DNA of 43,224 nt from Pseudomonas frederiksbergensis (GTDB lineage: Bacteria; Pseudomonadota; Gammaproteobacteria; Pseudomonadales; Pseudomonadaceae), in NCBI RefSeq assembly GCF_017114915.1, contig NZ_JAAUOE010000008.1, forward strand, positions 132,737-175,960, given 5' to 3'. Below, piece by piece: positions 1 to 9,933 of the stretch. The position numbers and the translations under genes were made by a program. The notes below the pieces were generated by a model. It had not been told where the DNA came from and did not search any database. It saw only the letters and a program-made list of their open reading frames with translations. Position 1 is the first letter of the stretch. Every line of letters begins with the position of its first letter.

Positions 1-76
1 AAGTCAGGTAGCCCTGCTCACGACCAAGTGTGATCAACTCTTTGATACGAGACTGCTGTTGCGCTTTTCCGGACAT
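1..76 (-). CDS. rpoD: RNA polymerase sigma factor RpoD (sigma-70), N-terminal fragment
   Basis: The 25 codons present on the minus strand begin MSGKAQQQSRIKEL and continue to GREQGYLT, which is the N-terminus of Pseudomonas RpoD, the housekeeping sigma factor (region 1.1). The gene runs off the left edge of the window. It follows dnaG by 67 bases on the same strand, as in the rpsU-dnaG-rpoD macromolecular synthesis operon. Only the start is visible, so nothing can be said about the rest of the protein. Confidence 0.93.
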   Translation of the reverse strand, partial: MSGKAQQQSRIKELITLGREQGYLT

Positions 77-143
77 AACACCCTATCCACTGAAGGTCTT
101 GGCGGGCAAAAAACAAGCCGAGGATTATACCTGAGCTATGACC

Positions 144-2117
144 TCACGCGCCAGTTGAGGTCGGGTTTGGTGCAGCCATATTGCGTTTTAATAGGTCGCG
201 CATCTGATTTGCGATCTGATTTGCTTCCTCGGCAGTCAATCCCGGCTGCTTTGCTTTCCTGATGAGCTCTTCCAGACTATCGGTGTGTTGACTCGCTGAT
301 AACCTGGTAATGGTGTCTAAAAACTGTTGTTCAAGGTTGTCGCCTTCAATCAGCCACTCCTTTTCCGCCAGGGCCTTGAGCAAACGTCCTTGCTCGGTCC
401 CGTGCCAGCGCGCCATAAGCTGTATAGAGTTTAGCTTAGGATTTTTTTGCACCGCCTCGATGAGGGCTACCAGCAATTGCGCGTAGGTGTTGCTCTCATT
501 GGCGAAGTGGTTGGCGGTTTCTACCTTGCCGGCCAATTGCGGATGATGAATCAGCGTGCGCAGCGCAATCAGCGTAGGAGCCTCGACAGCTATCGGTTTG
601 CGCGGGGCGCTCTGTTCGCGATCGCCGCGCTTGCCGTTCTTGTCCCACGGCTTCTTGTCCCATTTCTTGCCGCCTGCGCCAGGTTTCTTCGGCGCCCATT
701 CCTGCTGCGGCACATACATTTCTTGCGAATGCGGCTCATGGTAGTCGCTGTAGTCCGGCATTGCGTCGTAATCGATGCCCGGATCATAGGCGGGCGGCGC
801 TTCCTGTGGCGCACTCTGGGCCAGTTGGCTGACGGCTTCGCCGCTGAGCCCGGTGATTTGAGTCAGGCGTTGTCGCATCAGCGTGCGCAGGTTGGCGCCC
901 GGGACTTTGTCGATCAGTGGCGCGGCGAGGGTGGCCATGTGGGCCTTGCCTTCAAGCGAGCGCGGGTCCGATTCCTCGGTCAGCTGTTGGAAAAAATAAT
1001 CGGCCAATGGCTGGGCGTGCTGATTGATCCGCGCGCGGAAGGCGTCCGTGCCCTCGGAGCGGACCAGGGTGTCCGGGTCTTCACCCTCGGGCAGGAACAG
1101 AAAGCGCGCCCGGCGCCCGTCCTGCAGGGCCGGGAGGGTTGCCTCCAGTGCTCGCCAGGCGGCATTTCGACCTGCCTGGTCGCCGTCGAAGCAGAACAGC
1201 ACACTTGGCACGACGCGAAACAGGCGTTTCAGGTGCTCTTCGCTGGTGGCGGTGCCCAAGGTGGCGACAGCATTGCGCAGGCCTTGCTGGGCGAGGGCGA
1301 TAACGTCCATGTAGCCTTCGACGACGATGATTTCGTCGAGGTTACGGTTGTTCTTGCGTGCTTCATAAAGGCCGTAGAGCTCCTGGCCCTTATGGAAAAC
1401 CGGGGTTTCCGGGGAATTCAGGTATTTGGGCTTGTCGTCGCCCAATACACGGCCGCCGAAGGCAATGATGCGTCCGCGACTATCGCGGATCGGGAACATG
1501 ACGCGATCACGGAAGCGGTCATAGCGCTTGCCGGTTTCGGCGTTCTCGACCAGCAGGCCGGCCTCGATCATGGCTTTTTGTTGGAGAGTATCGCTGCTCA
1601 GATGCTTGAACAGGTTGTCCCAGCCGGGCGGAGCAAAGCCAAGGCCGAAGTCCCGGGCGATCTCGCCGGTCAGGCCGCGACCTTTCAAGTAATCCACAGC
1701 TGCTTTGCGCGCCGGATGGCTTTTCAGGGCCTGGCGGTAAAAGTCGGCGGCGGCGGTGAGCAGTGGATACAGCGGTGAATCGGTGGGCTGTCGCGGTTTG
1801 TGCGGTCGGCCGCTTTCTTCGCGGGGGATTTCCATGCCGGCGGCTTTGGCCAGTTCTTCGACGGCCTGGGGGAAGTCCAGGTTATCGTGGTCCATGATGA
1901 AGCCGAGGGCGTTACCGCCGGCGCCGCAGCCAAAGCAGTAATAGAACTGTTTGTCGGGACTGACGCTGAAGGAGGGGGTTTTTTCTTTGTGAAACGGACA
2001 GCAGGCCGTGTAATTCTTGCCGGCCTTTTTCATTTGCAGGCGCGAGCTGACCACGTCGACGATGTCGGTGCGGTTCAGAAGGTCGTCAATGAAGCTCTGG
2101 GGAATTAGCCCGGCCAT
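144..2117 (-). CDS. dnaG: DNA primase DnaG
   Basis: Makes RNA primers for chromosome replication with the DnaB helicase. The 657-residue product has the CHC2 zinc ribbon at the N-terminus (C40, H43, C61, C64, the same positions as I recall for E. coli), then the catalytic core and TOPRIM domain with VVEGYMDV and CFDGDQAGR. Residues about 430-510 form a low-complexity linker rich in Pro, Asp, Tyr and then Lys/Trp/Gly. The C-terminal helicase-binding domain follows. The linker makes it longer than the roughly 580-residue E. coli enzyme. The start is ATG with a weak purine-rich stretch upstream. It lies between rpsU and rpoD in the usual order, 483 bases downstream of rpsU. Confidence 0.97.
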   Translation of the reverse strand: MAGLIPQSFIDDLLNRTDIVDVVSSRLQMKKAGKNYTACCPFHKEKTPSFSVSPDKQFYYCFGCGAGGNALGFIMDHDNLDFPQAVEELAKAAGMEIPREESGRPHKPRQPTDSPLYPLLTAAADFYRQALKSHPARKAAVDYLKGRGLTGEIARDFGLGFAPPGWDNLFKHLSSDTLQQKAMIEAGLLVENAETGKRYDRFRDRVMFPIRDSRGRIIAFGGRVLGDDKPKYLNSPETPVFHKGQELYGLYEARKNNRNLDEIIVVEGYMDVIALAQQGLRNAVATLGTATSEEHLKRLFRVVPSVLFCFDGDQAGRNAAWRALEATLPALQDGRRARFLFLPEGEDPDTLVRSEGTDAFRARINQHAQPLADYFFQQLTEESDPRSLEGKAHMATLAAPLIDKVPGANLRTLMRQRLTQITGLSGEAVSQLAQSAPQEAPPAYDPGIDYDAMPDYSDYHEPHSQEMYVPQQEWAPKKPGAGGKKWDKKPWDKNGKRGDREQSAPRKPIAVEAPTLIALRTLIHHPQLAGKVETANHFANESNTYAQLLVALIEAVQKNPKLNSIQLMARWHGTEQGRLLKALAEKEWLIEGDNLEQQFLDTITRLSASQHTDSLEELIRKAKQPGLTAEEANQIANQMRDLLKRNMAAPNPTSTGA

Positions 2118-2600
2118 GGCGTTCTCGTCATCTGCGCTGAAATGGACCCGAAACGAAGTGCGGCCGAACGCGGGTCATTGTTTGAGGCGCGCAAGGTGTG
2201 CGGCTCGACCGGTGTCGTCTGCGTAATCGCTGTCGGGAAGTGTATCTGCCGAAAATCCACTGACGTTAATACCAATCAGTATTCGACTATATGAAAGTGT
2301 TTCGCTGAATCCGGCGACGGCCAGTCAATGGCCTCGGATAGCTCATAAGCGGGCACGCAAGAAGGTGCCTTGGGCTGATCGTCGTGAGAGGAATCAGTGG
2401 GTGTGCTCGTCAGTAGCCTTGAAAGGCTCGTCAGAAAAGACGTGCACCGCTGGCAAAAGAGCCAGGTCTGACGCTGTGAAGCAGGTTTGTCTCGGTCGCG
2501 TCTGCGGCTTTGACGGTGAAGCATCAAGCGATTGTCCGCAAATGCCATTAGCCCGGCTGAGGGCCGGGCTTGGCAGAAGCTTGCTACGGTCGTCTGTGTA
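2118..2600. other. Long rpsU-dnaG intergenic region without a gene
   Basis: This 483-base gap separates two genes that are usually co-transcribed. I find no convincing coding region; the open frame that crosses it on the minus strand also runs through rpsU and matches no family I know. It contains the rpsU-proximal hairpin listed separately and a smaller hairpin at about 2418-2431 (AGCCTT-GA-AAGGCT) flanked by two direct copies of GCTCGTCAG. In P. aeruginosa I recall a GatB/YqeY-domain gene at this position; no such frame is present here. Confidence 0.6.
2550..2570 (-). terminator. GC-rich hairpin downstream of rpsU (terminator or processing site)
   Basis: A perfect 8-base-pair inverted repeat (AGCCCGGC, five-base loop, GCCGGGCT) lies about 30 bases beyond the rpsU stop. 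No T-run follows on the minus strand, so it is a weak intrinsic terminator at best. In the E. coli operon a partial terminator and an RNase E site separate rpsU from dnaG, and this hairpin is in the equivalent place. Confidence 0.5.
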
Positions 2601-2816
2601 TTAGTACAGACGAACGGCGCGGCGCTGTTCGCGCTGAACTTTCTTGGCGTGACGCTTAACAGCAGCTGCTGCTTTACGCTTACGCTCAGAAGTAGGCTTC
2701 TCGTAAAATTCGCGGCTACGAACTTCAGCCAGTACACCGGCTTTTTCGCAGGAGCGCTTGAAACGACGCAGAGCTACGTCGAAGGGTTCGTTCTCTTTAA
2801 CTTTGACGGCTGGCAT
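2601..2816 (-). CDS. rpsU: 30S ribosomal protein bS21
   Basis: Small-subunit ribosomal protein of 71 residues, the family's normal length. It starts [20 protein letters not shown] and ends in the basic tail typical of bS21 ([18 protein letters not shown]). A purine-rich AAGG lies about ten bases before the ATG. It is the first gene of the minus-strand rpsU-dnaG-rpoD cluster and is divergent from tsaD, with 199 bases between the two starts. Confidence 0.97.
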
Positions 2817-2899
2817 CCAGAGCTACCTTCATTCATTACCGGGGTCAACATCCTCGCGGCAAAAGAGCACTTGAAGACGTCGGTTTTTAAGGGTTGCGG

Positions 2900-2928
2900 A
2901 TGTTAACCCCTCATCGCTCGGAATGCAA
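2900..2928 (-). promoter_or_regulatory. Candidate sigma-70 promoter for rpsU-dnaG-rpoD
   Basis: On the minus strand TTGCAT (2928-2923) and TAACAT (2905-2900) are separated by 17 bases. The start site would be near 2893, giving a leader of about 77 bases before rpsU. This is a motif match by eye only. Confidence 0.45.
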
Positions 2929-2947
2929 AGCCTCTGATCGAAAACCG

Positions 2948-2977
2948 CTGGTCGGGGCATCACGCGACGACTATTAT
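2948..2977 (+). promoter_or_regulatory. Candidate promoter for tsaD
   Basis: TATTAT at 2972-2977 is a good -10 match, about 39 bases before the tsaD start. The -35 side (CTGGTC at 2948-2953, spacer 18) is poor. It would be back to back with the proposed rpsU promoter. Confidence 0.3.
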
Positions 2978-3015
2978 GCGCGCCTTCGAATTCAGCCTCT
3001 ACAAGGCGCAAACCC

Positions 3016-4041
3016 ATGCTAGTACTGGGATTAGAAACCTCTTGCGACGAAACCGGTGTCGCACTTTACGACAGTGAACGCGGGTTGTTGGCCGACGCAC
3101 TATTCAGTCAGATCGACCTGCATCGCGCTTATGGCGGCGTTGTGCCGGAGCTGGCTTCGCGCGATCACGTCAAACGTATGCTGCCTTTGATCCGTCAGGT
3201 GCTGGCCGAGGCCGACTGCGTGCCGACCGAAATCGACGCCATCGCTTATACCGCCGGTCCCGGCCTGGTCGGAGCCTTGCTGGTAGGGGCTTCCTGCGCC
3301 CAGGCGCTGGCTTTTGCCTGGGGCATTCCGGCGTTGGGCGTGCACCACATGGAAGGTCATTTGCTGGCGCCGATGCTGGAGCCGCAACCACCGGAGTTCC
3401 CGTTCGTCGCTTTGTTGGTGTCAGGCGGCCATACGCAACTGGTTCAGGTTGACGGAATCGGCCAATACACGCTCTTGGGCGAAACCCTGGACGATGCCGC
3501 CGGCGAAGCCTTCGACAAAACCGCGAAGATGATGGGGCTCAATTATCCGGGTGGTCCGGAGATCGCTCGTCTGGCGGCGCAAGGTGTTGACGGACGTTTC
3601 GTCTTCCCGCGTCCGATGTGTGATCGTCCGGGCCTGGCGTTTAGCTTCAGCGGTTTGAAAACCTTCGCCTTGAACACCTGGCAGCAATGCGTCAGCGCCG
3701 GGGACGACGGCGAGCAAGCCCGTTGCGACATCTCGCTGGCGTTCCAGCAGGCCGTGGTGGAGACTTTGACCATCAAGTGCAAGCGTGCCCTGAAACAGGC
3801 CGGCATGAAGCGTCTGGTGATCGCTGGCGGCGTCAGCGCCAACAAGGCGCTGCGCACTTCACTGGAAAAAATGCTCGGCGACATGAAGGGCGACGTGTTT
3901 TATGCCCGTCCGGAGTTCTGCACCGACAACGGCGCGATGATCGCGTTTGCCGGCTGCCAGCGCTTGCAGGCTGGTCAGCATGAAAGCCTGGCGATCAGCG
4001 TGCAGGCGCGCTGGCCGATGGAGCAGTTGTCTGCGCTGTGA
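3016..4041 (+). CDS. tsaD: tRNA N6-adenosine threonylcarbamoyltransferase TsaD
   Basis: Transfers the threonylcarbamoyl group to A37 of ANN-decoding tRNAs, acting with TsaB and TsaE. The 341-residue protein has the ASKHA-fold start [16 protein letters not shown] and the metal-binding HHMEGH motif (H111 and H115). VSGGHTQL and the [10 protein letters not shown] nucleotide-binding segment follow. The start is ATG with AAGGCG upstream. It is divergent from rpsU and convergent with plsY, the common gammaproteobacterial neighbourhood. Older annotations call it gcp. Confidence 0.97.
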   Translation: MLVLGLETSCDETGVALYDSERGLLADALFSQIDLHRAYGGVVPELASRDHVKRMLPLIRQVLAEADCVPTEIDAIAYTAGPGLVGALLVGASCAQALAFAWGIPALGVHHMEGHLLAPMLEPQPPEFPFVALLVSGGHTQLVQVDGIGQYTLLGETLDDAAGEAFDKTAKMMGLNYPGGPEIARLAAQGVDGRFVFPRPMCDRPGLAFSFSGLKTFALNTWQQCVSAGDDGEQARCDISLAFQQAVVETLTIKCKRALKQAGMKRLVIAGGVSANKALRTSLEKMLGDMKGDVFYARPEFCTDNGAMIAFAGCQRLQAGQHESLAISVQARWPMEQLSAL

Positions 4042-4058
4042 TGAGTGGTGCTCGCGTG

Positions 4059-4076
4059 CGGTATTTAAAAATGCCG
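4059..4076. terminator. Small hairpin between convergent tsaD and plsY
   Basis: CGGTATTT and AAATGCCG form an eight-pair stem with one G-T pair, overlapping the plsY stop codon. It sits at the only place where a terminator for both convergent genes would fit. There is no strong T-run, so the assignment is tentative. Confidence 0.3.
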
Positions 4077-4634
4077 TTCGCGCCCGGCAAACAGGTCGCG
4101 TAGATTGCCGCGATGACGCCAGACGATCAGCCCCGTGAGCGCGCTCATGGGCAGCAGTGCCGCCGGTTCTTGCCAGGCGAGCAGCGGCAGGGTCAGGGGG
4201 GTGGCAATCAGCGCGGCGAGTGAGCTGGTACGGGTCAGGTAGAACGTCAGCAGCCAGGCACAGACCGCCAGCAGCGCAGCGGGTGGATAGAGCCCCAGCA
4301 GCATGCCGGCCGCGGTGGCGACACCCTTGCCGCCGCGAAAGCGGAAGTACAGTGGAAACAGGTGGCCGATGACGGCGAAGACGCCGATCCAGGCCTGTTC
4401 CTGCAGTGAAAGGCCCATTGCACCTGCGACGAGCACGGGCAGCAGGCCTTTGCAGAGGTCGCCGAGCAAGGTCAGGATGGCGAGTTTTTTGCCGGCCAGA
4501 CGAAACATGTTGGTGGCACCGGCATTGCCCGAGCCACTCATTCGCGGATCGGGGTTACCGGTCAGGCGGCTGAGCAAAATGGCGAAGGACAGAGAGCCGA
4601 GCAGGTAGGCGAAAATCGCCAGTGACCAAAACAT
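4065..4634 (-). CDS. plsY: Acyl-phosphate:glycerol-3-phosphate acyltransferase PlsY
   Basis: Inner-membrane enzyme that acylates glycerol-3-phosphate from acyl-phosphate, the first committed step of phospholipid synthesis. The 189-residue product is almost entirely hydrophobic helices and has the family motifs [12 protein letters not shown] (about residues 34-45) and [10 protein letters not shown] (about 98-107). The N-terminus [18 protein letters not shown] is a membrane segment. It is convergent with tsaD and divergent from folB. Confidence 0.95.
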   Translation of the reverse strand: MFWSLAIFAYLLGSLSFAILLSRLTGNPDPRMSGSGNAGATNMFRLAGKKLAILTLLGDLCKGLLPVLVAGAMGLSLQEQAWIGVFAVIGHLFPLYFRFRGGKGVATAAGMLLGLYPPAALLAVCAWLLTFYLTRTSSLAALIATPLTLPLLAWQEPAALLPMSALTGLIVWRHRGNLRDLFAGRERHF

Positions 4635-4708
4635 GCTAACTATTCCGGGCGAGGACGCCCTGATTCTAACGGCGCATTGCGCCCTTGTCGTGCAGCGGAG
4701 AGAAGTGC

Positions 4709-5062
4709 TTGGACAGAGTGTTTATCGAGGGCCTGGAAGTCGACACCGTGATTGGTGCCTACGACTGGGAACGAGGCATCCGACAGTGTCTGCGACTTGA
4801 TCTGAGCTTCGCCTGGGACAATCGTCCGGCCGCCGCGGGTGATGATCTGACCCTGGCGCTTGACTACGCGAGCGTTTCGTCACGCATCCAGGCTTTTGCC
4901 GAGCAGGCGCAGTTCCAGCTGGTCGAGACCTTTGCCGAGCGTCTGACGGAAGTGCTGATGAGTGAATTCAAGATCACCTGGATGCACCTCAGGCTGACCA
5001 AGCCAGGTGCCGTTGCGGCGGCCAAGGGCGTTGGCGTGGAGATCGAGCGCGGATGTCGCTGA
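4709..5062 (+). CDS. folB: Dihydroneopterin aldolase FolB
   Basis: Folate pathway enzyme converting dihydroneopterin to 6-hydroxymethyl-dihydropterin and glycolaldehyde. I place the start at TTG 4709, giving 117 residues beginning (M)[23 protein letters not shown] lies at 4697-4700, and homologues start at this residue. The open frame extends upstream to another TTG at 4685, but those residues look non-coding. The family motifs GAYDWER and the C-terminal LRLTKPGAV...VGVEIER are present. It overlaps the start of folK by ten bases, so translation is probably coupled. Confidence 0.92.
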   Translation: MDRVFIEGLEVDTVIGAYDWERGIRQCLRLDLSFAWDNRPAAAGDDLTLALDYASVSSRIQAFAEQAQFQLVETFAERLTEVLMSEFKITWMHLRLTKPGAVAAAKGVGVEIERGCR

Positions 5063-5571
5063 CTCAGGTGTACCTCGGGCTCGGTAGCAACATCGAGCGC
5101 GAATCCCATTTGCAGGCTGGCCTGGACGCCCTGGCGGGTTTCCTGGTGGATATGCGCTGCTCGGCGGTGTTCGAAAGCCAGCCGGTGGGGATCAAGAGCG
5201 GGCCGTTTTTCAACTTTGTGGTCTCGGCCTTCACCGATTTGCCGCTGATGGAGCTGGATCGACGGCTAAAATTCATCGAAGCGGATAACGGCCGTTACGC
5301 GCCGGACCGTAAGGGTTTGCCGCTGGATATCGACGTGCTGCTGTTCGGCGACCTGGTGGGCAACTTCGATGGCTTGATCTTGCCCCGGGCAGAGATTCTG
5401 AAAAATGCCTTCGTGCTGTGGCCGTTGTCGCTGATTGCGCCGGACAGAGTGCATCCTGGCGTAGGCAAAAGCTTTGCGACCTTGTGGAATGAGGCACGGA
5501 TCGATCAGGTGTTGGCGCCGGTGGCGTTTGAGTGGCGGGGCCAGCAGTTGACCCCTTCCGATTTGCTTTGA
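5053..5571 (+). CDS. folK: 2-amino-4-hydroxy-6-hydroxymethyldihydropteridine pyrophosphokinase FolK
   Basis: Pyrophosphorylates the FolB product before dihydropteroate synthesis. The 172-residue protein begins [20 protein letters not shown] and has the HPPK core GPFFNFV and RKGLPLDIDVLLFGD (catalytic acidic residues in DIDVLLFGD). The start codon lies inside the end of folB. Pseudomonas often carry a second folK near panB; this is the copy linked to folB. Confidence 0.93.
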   Translation: MSLTQVYLGLGSNIERESHLQAGLDALAGFLVDMRCSAVFESQPVGIKSGPFFNFVVSAFTDLPLMELDRRLKFIEADNGRYAPDRKGLPLDIDVLLFGDLVGNFDGLILPRAEILKNAFVLWPLSLIAPDRVHPGVGKSFATLWNEARIDQVLAPVAFEWRGQQLTPSDLL

Positions 5572-5584
5572 CGCTGCTGACGCT

Positions 5585-5674
5585 TTCGCGGGCAAGCCTC
5601 GCTCCTACAAGTTTGGCGCCGGTCACGCAATCGGCGATCTACTGGAGCCTGTAGGAGCGAAGCTTGCCCGCGAA
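5585..5674. repeat. REPIN (paired inverted REP sequences) between folK and cca
   Basis: Two 25-base REP copies face each other: 5585-5609 (TTCGCGGGCAAGCC...CCTACA) and 5650-5674 (TGTAGGAGCGAAGCTTGCCC...). They differ at one position and are separated by a 40-base spacer. The element lies between the ends of two convergent genes, the usual location for these non-autonomous elements mobilised by RAYT transposases. No RAYT gene is in the window. The folded RNA could act as a terminator for both genes. Confidence 0.9.
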
Positions 5675-5679
5675 GCTTT

Positions 5680-6909
5680 TCAGGCCGACGCCGCGTCTTT
5701 GTAAGCCTTCAACGCCTTGAGCCGTTCGCGCTTGATCGCCTCGCCCAATTCCGGCCCCTTGAACCCCTTCTCCAGCAATGGCTGAACCGCCACGCTGCGT
5801 GCCGCAGCCGCCGCGCCACGCAAATAATCCGCCTGTGGATAACTTCTCTGCTCCAGGCCTTTACGCCCTCGAGCGTCCATTTCGCATGTCGCGATAAACT
5901 CTTCAAAGCGCTGAGGTCGACGATAGACGTCGAAACTCTGCAGCAACTCTAGCAAGGTCGAAGGTTTCAGCTCCAGGGCACGATGGCCATGGGTGTGATA
6001 CTCGCCCACCAGTAGTGCCAATTCCTGACAGTCCTTGGGCGCCTTGAAGCGCTCGTTGACTGCCTTGATCAGCTTCAGGCCTCTGTGCTCGTGGGCGATG
6101 TGGCGGGGCCATTCTTCCTCGGGCGTCAGTCCTTTGCCCAGGTCATGCAGCAGGCAGGCCCAGCGCACGGTCAGCGGTTGTTTGTGCAGCGCCGCTTGCT
6201 CCAGCACGCTCAGGGTATGCACGCCCGTGTCGATTTCCGGGTGATGGGCTTCGGGTTGCGGTACACCGAACAGCGCATCGACTTCCGGCATCAGCACCTT
6301 GAGCGCACCGCACTCGCGCAGCACCTGGATGAACACCTGGGGTTGGTCTTCCATCAGTGCGCGGGCAATTTCTTTCCAGCTGCGTTCCGCAGTCAGCGCC
6401 TCCAGTTCGCCCGACTCGCTGAGCTGCCTCATCAGTTCCAGCGTCTCGGGAGCGACGGTGAAACCCAGTCCCGCATAACGCGCGGCGAAGCGGGCAACGC
6501 GCAGAACACGGAGCGGATCTTCGGCGAACGCGGGGGAAACGTGACGAAGCAGGCGAGCCTCGAGGTCTCGCTGGCCATGGTAGGGGTCCGTCAGGTTCTG
6601 CTGCTCGTCTTCGGCCATGGCGTTGATCGTCAGGTCGCGACGAATCAGGTCTTCTTCGAGTGTGACTTCGGGGCTGGCGTGAAAGGTGAAACCGCCGTAG
6701 CCGCGACCGCTTTTGCGCTCAGTGCGGGCGAGGGCGTATTCCTCACCGCTTTTGGGGTGAAGAAACACCGGGAAGTCCGCGCCCACCGGGCGAAAGCCCT
6801 TGGCGAGCATTTCTTCGGTGGTGGCGCCTACCACGACCCAGTCGATATCGGTGACAGGTTTGCCCAGCAGGCGATCGCGTACTGCACCACCGACTTTATA
6901 AATCTGCAT
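5680..6909 (-). CDS. cca: CCA-adding tRNA nucleotidyltransferase (multifunctional, with HD domain)
   Basis: Builds or repairs the 3' CCA end of tRNAs. The 409-residue protein has the class II nucleotidyltransferase head: [16 protein letters not shown], catalytic D21 and D23 in [10 protein letters not shown], and [12 protein letters not shown]-terminal HD phosphohydrolase domain follows (CLLHDLGKG), as in the long proteobacterial form that also has 2'-phosphatase activity. The ATG is preceded by a strong GGAGG. It lies 63 bases downstream of spoVR on the same strand. Confidence 0.96.
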   Translation of the reverse strand: MQIYKVGGAVRDRLLGKPVTDIDWVVVGATTEEMLAKGFRPVGADFPVFLHPKSGEEYALARTERKSGRGYGGFTFHASPEVTLEEDLIRRDLTINAMAEDEQQNLTDPYHGQRDLEARLLRHVSPAFAEDPLRVLRVARFAARYAGLGFTVAPETLELMRQLSESGELEALTAERSWKEIARALMEDQPQVFIQVLRECGALKVLMPEVDALFGVPQPEAHHPEIDTGVHTLSVLEQAALHKQPLTVRWACLLHDLGKGLTPEEEWPRHIAHEHRGLKLIKAVNERFKAPKDCQELALLVGEYHTHGHRALELKPSTLLELLQSFDVYRRPQRFEEFIATCEMDARGRKGLEQRSYPQADYLRGAAAAARSVAVQPLLEKGFKGPELGEAIKRERLKALKAYKDAASA

Positions 6910-6972
6910 AAAAAACCTCCGTTAGCCCGACAGAATAACCTTTGCGTCGAGCTTGCGGAGGCCGAAACAGGA

Positions 6973-8535
6973 TCAAAGATGAATGACAGCCAGGTCCAGT
7001 CGGCCGTAGTCCCCCTCGCTGTGCTCGCTTCTGGGGGGGACGTGGTGGGTTTTCACCACCTGATCCCCTTGCAGGGTCTCCAGGTGAATGTCGAAGCCCC
7101 AGAGCCGATGCAGGTGTTTGAGCACCTCCTCGGTGGAGTCGCCCAGCGGCTTGCGGTCGTGCTGCTGGTGACGCAGGGTCAGCGAGCGGTCACCACGCCG
7201 GTCGATGCTGTAGATCTGGATGTTGGGTTCACGATTGCCCAGGTTGTATTGCGCCGCCAGGGTTTCGCGAATGGTGCGGTAACCTTCTTCGTCGTGGATC
7301 GCCGGAACCAGCAGATCGTCCTTCTGATCGTCATCGAGGATGCTGAACAGCTTCAGGTCGCGGATCACTTTGGGTGACAGGTACTGCAGGATGAAACTCT
7401 CATCCTTGAAGCTGCTCATGGCGAATTTGATGCTGGACAGCCAGTCGGTACCGGCGAGTTCCGGGAACCAGCGGTAGTCCTCCTCGGTGGGCTCTTCGCA
7501 TATCCGCCGGATATCGCGATACATGGCAAAACCCAGGGTGTAGGGGTTGATTCCGCTGTAGTAGGGGCTATCGAAGCCGGGCTGAAAGACCACACTGGTA
7601 TGGGACGTCAGGAACTCAATCATGAAGCCATCAGTGACCAGACCCTCGTCATACAAGTCGTTCATCAAGGTGTAGTGCCAAAACGTGGCCCAGCCTTCGT
7701 TCATCACCTGGGTCTGGCGCTGTGGATAAAAATACTGGGCGATCTTGCGCACGATCCGCACGATTTCCCGCTGCCAGGGTTCCAGCAACGGGGCGTGTTT
7801 TTCGATGAAATACAGGATGTTTTCCTGTGGTTCGGCGGGGAAGCGCGCGTTGTCCTTGTCGCTGAATTTGTCTGCGCCTTTGGGAATGGTCCGCCACAAA
7901 TCGTTGATCTGCTTCTGCAAATGCTCTTCCCGATCCTTCTGCCGACGACGTTCTTCTTCGGCGGAAATCGGATAAGGGCGTTTGTAACGGTCGACCCCGT
8001 AATTCATCAGCGCATGGCAGGAATCGAGCAGGTCCTCTACCGCGTCGATGCCATGGCGTTCTTCGCACTGCATGATGTACTGCTTGGCGAACACCAGGTA
8101 ATCGATGATCGAGCTGGCGTCGGTCCAGGTGCGGAACAGGTAATTACCCTTGAAGAAGCTGTTATGGCCATAGCAGGCGTGGGCCACCACCAGGGCCTGC
8201 ATGCAGATGGTGTTTTCTTCCATCAGATAGGCGATGCAAGGGTCCGAGTTGATCACAATCTCGTAAGCCAGCCCCATCTGGCCGCGGCTGTAGGATTTTT
8301 CGGTGCTGAGGAAGTGTTTGCCATAGGACCAATGGTGATAACCCAAGGGCATGCCCACAGAGGCGTAGGCGTCCATCATCTGTTCGGCGGTGATCACTTC
8401 GATCTGGTTAGGGTAGGTATCGAGCGCGTAGCGAGCCGCGAGACGACTGATTTCGCGGTCGTAGGCCTGGATCAGCTCGAACGTCCATTCGGAGCCGGTG
8501 GAAATGGGTTGGCGCTTTTGCTCTTTGGCGGTCAT
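6973..8535 (-). CDS. SpoVR/YcgB family protein
   Basis: A 520-residue member of the SpoVR family (E. coli YcgB), found with PrkA and YeaH in many proteobacteria; the biochemical function is not known. Family-typical segments include [41 protein letters not shown] and [11 protein letters not shown]. It is probably cytoplasmic, with no signal peptide or membrane helix. Its start overlaps the end of yeaH by four bases, so the two are translationally linked. Confidence 0.93.
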   Translation of the reverse strand: MTAKEQKRQPISTGSEWTFELIQAYDREISRLAARYALDTYPNQIEVITAEQMMDAYASVGMPLGYHHWSYGKHFLSTEKSYSRGQMGLAYEIVINSDPCIAYLMEENTICMQALVVAHACYGHNSFFKGNYLFRTWTDASSIIDYLVFAKQYIMQCEERHGIDAVEDLLDSCHALMNYGVDRYKRPYPISAEEERRRQKDREEHLQKQINDLWRTIPKGADKFSDKDNARFPAEPQENILYFIEKHAPLLEPWQREIVRIVRKIAQYFYPQRQTQVMNEGWATFWHYTLMNDLYDEGLVTDGFMIEFLTSHTSVVFQPGFDSPYYSGINPYTLGFAMYRDIRRICEEPTEEDYRWFPELAGTDWLSSIKFAMSSFKDESFILQYLSPKVIRDLKLFSILDDDQKDDLLVPAIHDEEGYRTIRETLAAQYNLGNREPNIQIYSIDRRGDRSLTLRHQQHDRKPLGDSTEEVLKHLHRLWGFDIHLETLQGDQVVKTHHVPPRSEHSEGDYGRLDLAVIHL

Positions 8536-9803
8536 GTCACTAACCTGCGCTGGAAGAGTTCACGGAAGACCGGGTAGATATCCCCGGCCGAAACCAGTTG
8601 CTGCTGGGCAAAAGTGTCAGAGAAGGCTTCGGCGATGCGTTCGTACTCGAACCACAGGGCCTGGTGTTCGCGCGGGGTAATCTCTACATAAGTGTAGTAC
8701 TGCACGAACGGCATGATCTGGTTGATCAGGATGTCGCGGCAGATCGGCGAATCGTCGTTCCAGTTGTCGCCGTCGGACGCCTGGGCGGCATAGATGTTCC
8801 ACTCATTGCTCGGATAACGCTCAGCCATGATCTCCTGCATCAGTTTCAGGGCGCTGGAGACGATGGTGCCGCCGGTTTCCCGGGAGTAGAAAAACTCCTC
8901 CTCATCCACTTCGCGGGCGCTGGTGTGGTGGCGGATGAACACGACGTCGATTTTGTCGTAGTTTCGCTTGAGGAACAGGTACAGCAGGATGAAGAAGCGT
9001 TTGGCGATGTCCTTGGTCGCCTGGGTCATGGAGCCGGACACGTCCATCAGGCAGAACATCACTGCCTTGGAGCTGGGGTTTGGCTGCTTGATCAGCAGGT
9101 TGTACTTGAGGTCGAAGGTGTCGAGAAATGGCACTCGATGAATGCGCGCACTGAGTTTCTCGATTTCTGCTTCCAGTTCCTGGATATCGCCAAAGTTGTC
9201 CGGTTCTTCTCGTCTGAGCCGTGCCAGTTCATCTTTGACTTCGCGCAATTTTGCCCGGCTGCTGCCGGACAGGGCGATTCGCCGGGCATGGGCCGAACGC
9301 AGCGTGCGGATAATGTTGATCCGCGACGGGTTACCCTCGTTGCTGATGCCCGCGCGTACGGTCTTGAAGGTGTCGGTGCCGGTCAGGTGGCGTTTGACCA
9401 GGTTTGGCAGTTCAAGGTCCTCGAACATGAATTCGAGGAATTCCTCCTGGGTGATCTGGAAGACGAACTCGTCCATCCCTTCGCCCGAGTTACCGGCCTT
9501 GCCGGGGCCTCTGCCGCCGCCACCTCCGGGTGGACGGGCAATGTGCTCGCCGCTGGTGAACTCCTTGTTGCCCGGGTGCACGATGGTCTGCTTGCCGCCC
9601 CGGCCATGGTGAAGCACCGGCTCATCGATGTCGCGACCGGGAATGCTGATTTGCTCGCCGTGTTCCATATCGGTAATGGAACGCCGGCCGACCGCCTCTT
9701 CGACGGCCTTTTTGATGTGATCACGGTAGCGCCGCAGAAACCGCTGACGGTTTACCGTGCTCTTGTTCTTGCCATTGAGACGTCGGTCGATCACATAGCT
9801 CAT
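8532..9803 (-). CDS. YeaH/YhbH family protein (DUF444, von Willebrand A-like)
   Basis: A 423-residue DUF444 protein. The N-terminal part is basic ([20 protein letters not shown]), followed by a glycine-rich stretch around residues 95-105 ([12 protein letters not shown]). The C-terminal half carries a vWA-type fold with a MIDAS-like CLMDVSGSM. In E. coli yeaH is co-transcribed with yeaG (the PrkA kinase) in nitrogen-limitation and stationary-phase responses. Here it follows prkA after a 202-base gap with a strong hairpin and overlaps spoVR by four bases. Confidence 0.92.
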   Translation of the reverse strand: MSYVIDRRLNGKNKSTVNRQRFLRRYRDHIKKAVEEAVGRRSITDMEHGEQISIPGRDIDEPVLHHGRGGKQTIVHPGNKEFTSGEHIARPPGGGGGRGPGKAGNSGEGMDEFVFQITQEEFLEFMFEDLELPNLVKRHLTGTDTFKTVRAGISNEGNPSRINIIRTLRSAHARRIALSGSSRAKLREVKDELARLRREEPDNFGDIQELEAEIEKLSARIHRVPFLDTFDLKYNLLIKQPNPSSKAVMFCLMDVSGSMTQATKDIAKRFFILLYLFLKRNYDKIDVVFIRHHTSAREVDEEEFFYSRETGGTIVSSALKLMQEIMAERYPSNEWNIYAAQASDGDNWNDDSPICRDILINQIMPFVQYYTYVEITPREHQALWFEYERIAEAFSDTFAQQQLVSAGDIYPVFRELFQRRLVT

Positions 9804-9933
9804 GACTGCTCCTTAGAAGCTGTCCTGAAAGGGGCGAGCGGTTGTGCAGCATCGACTGTGCCAAGGGATGTTCACGCTCCCCCAAGCGCTTCTGGATGCT
9901 GCCTGAACCTCGTTACCGACTTTCGAACACCTC

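Noticed and set aside
447..1778. A 443-codon plus-strand frame inside dnaG, and similar long frames opposite cca, spoVR, yeaH, prkA and lptD.
   Set aside because: All are antisense to well-conserved genes and show the composition expected from GC codon bias.
2276..2737. A 153-codon minus-strand frame covering the rpsU-dnaG gap, considered as the missing YqeY-type gene.
   Set aside because: It runs through rpsU in another frame, starts inside it, and has no similarity to GatB/YqeY proteins that I can see.
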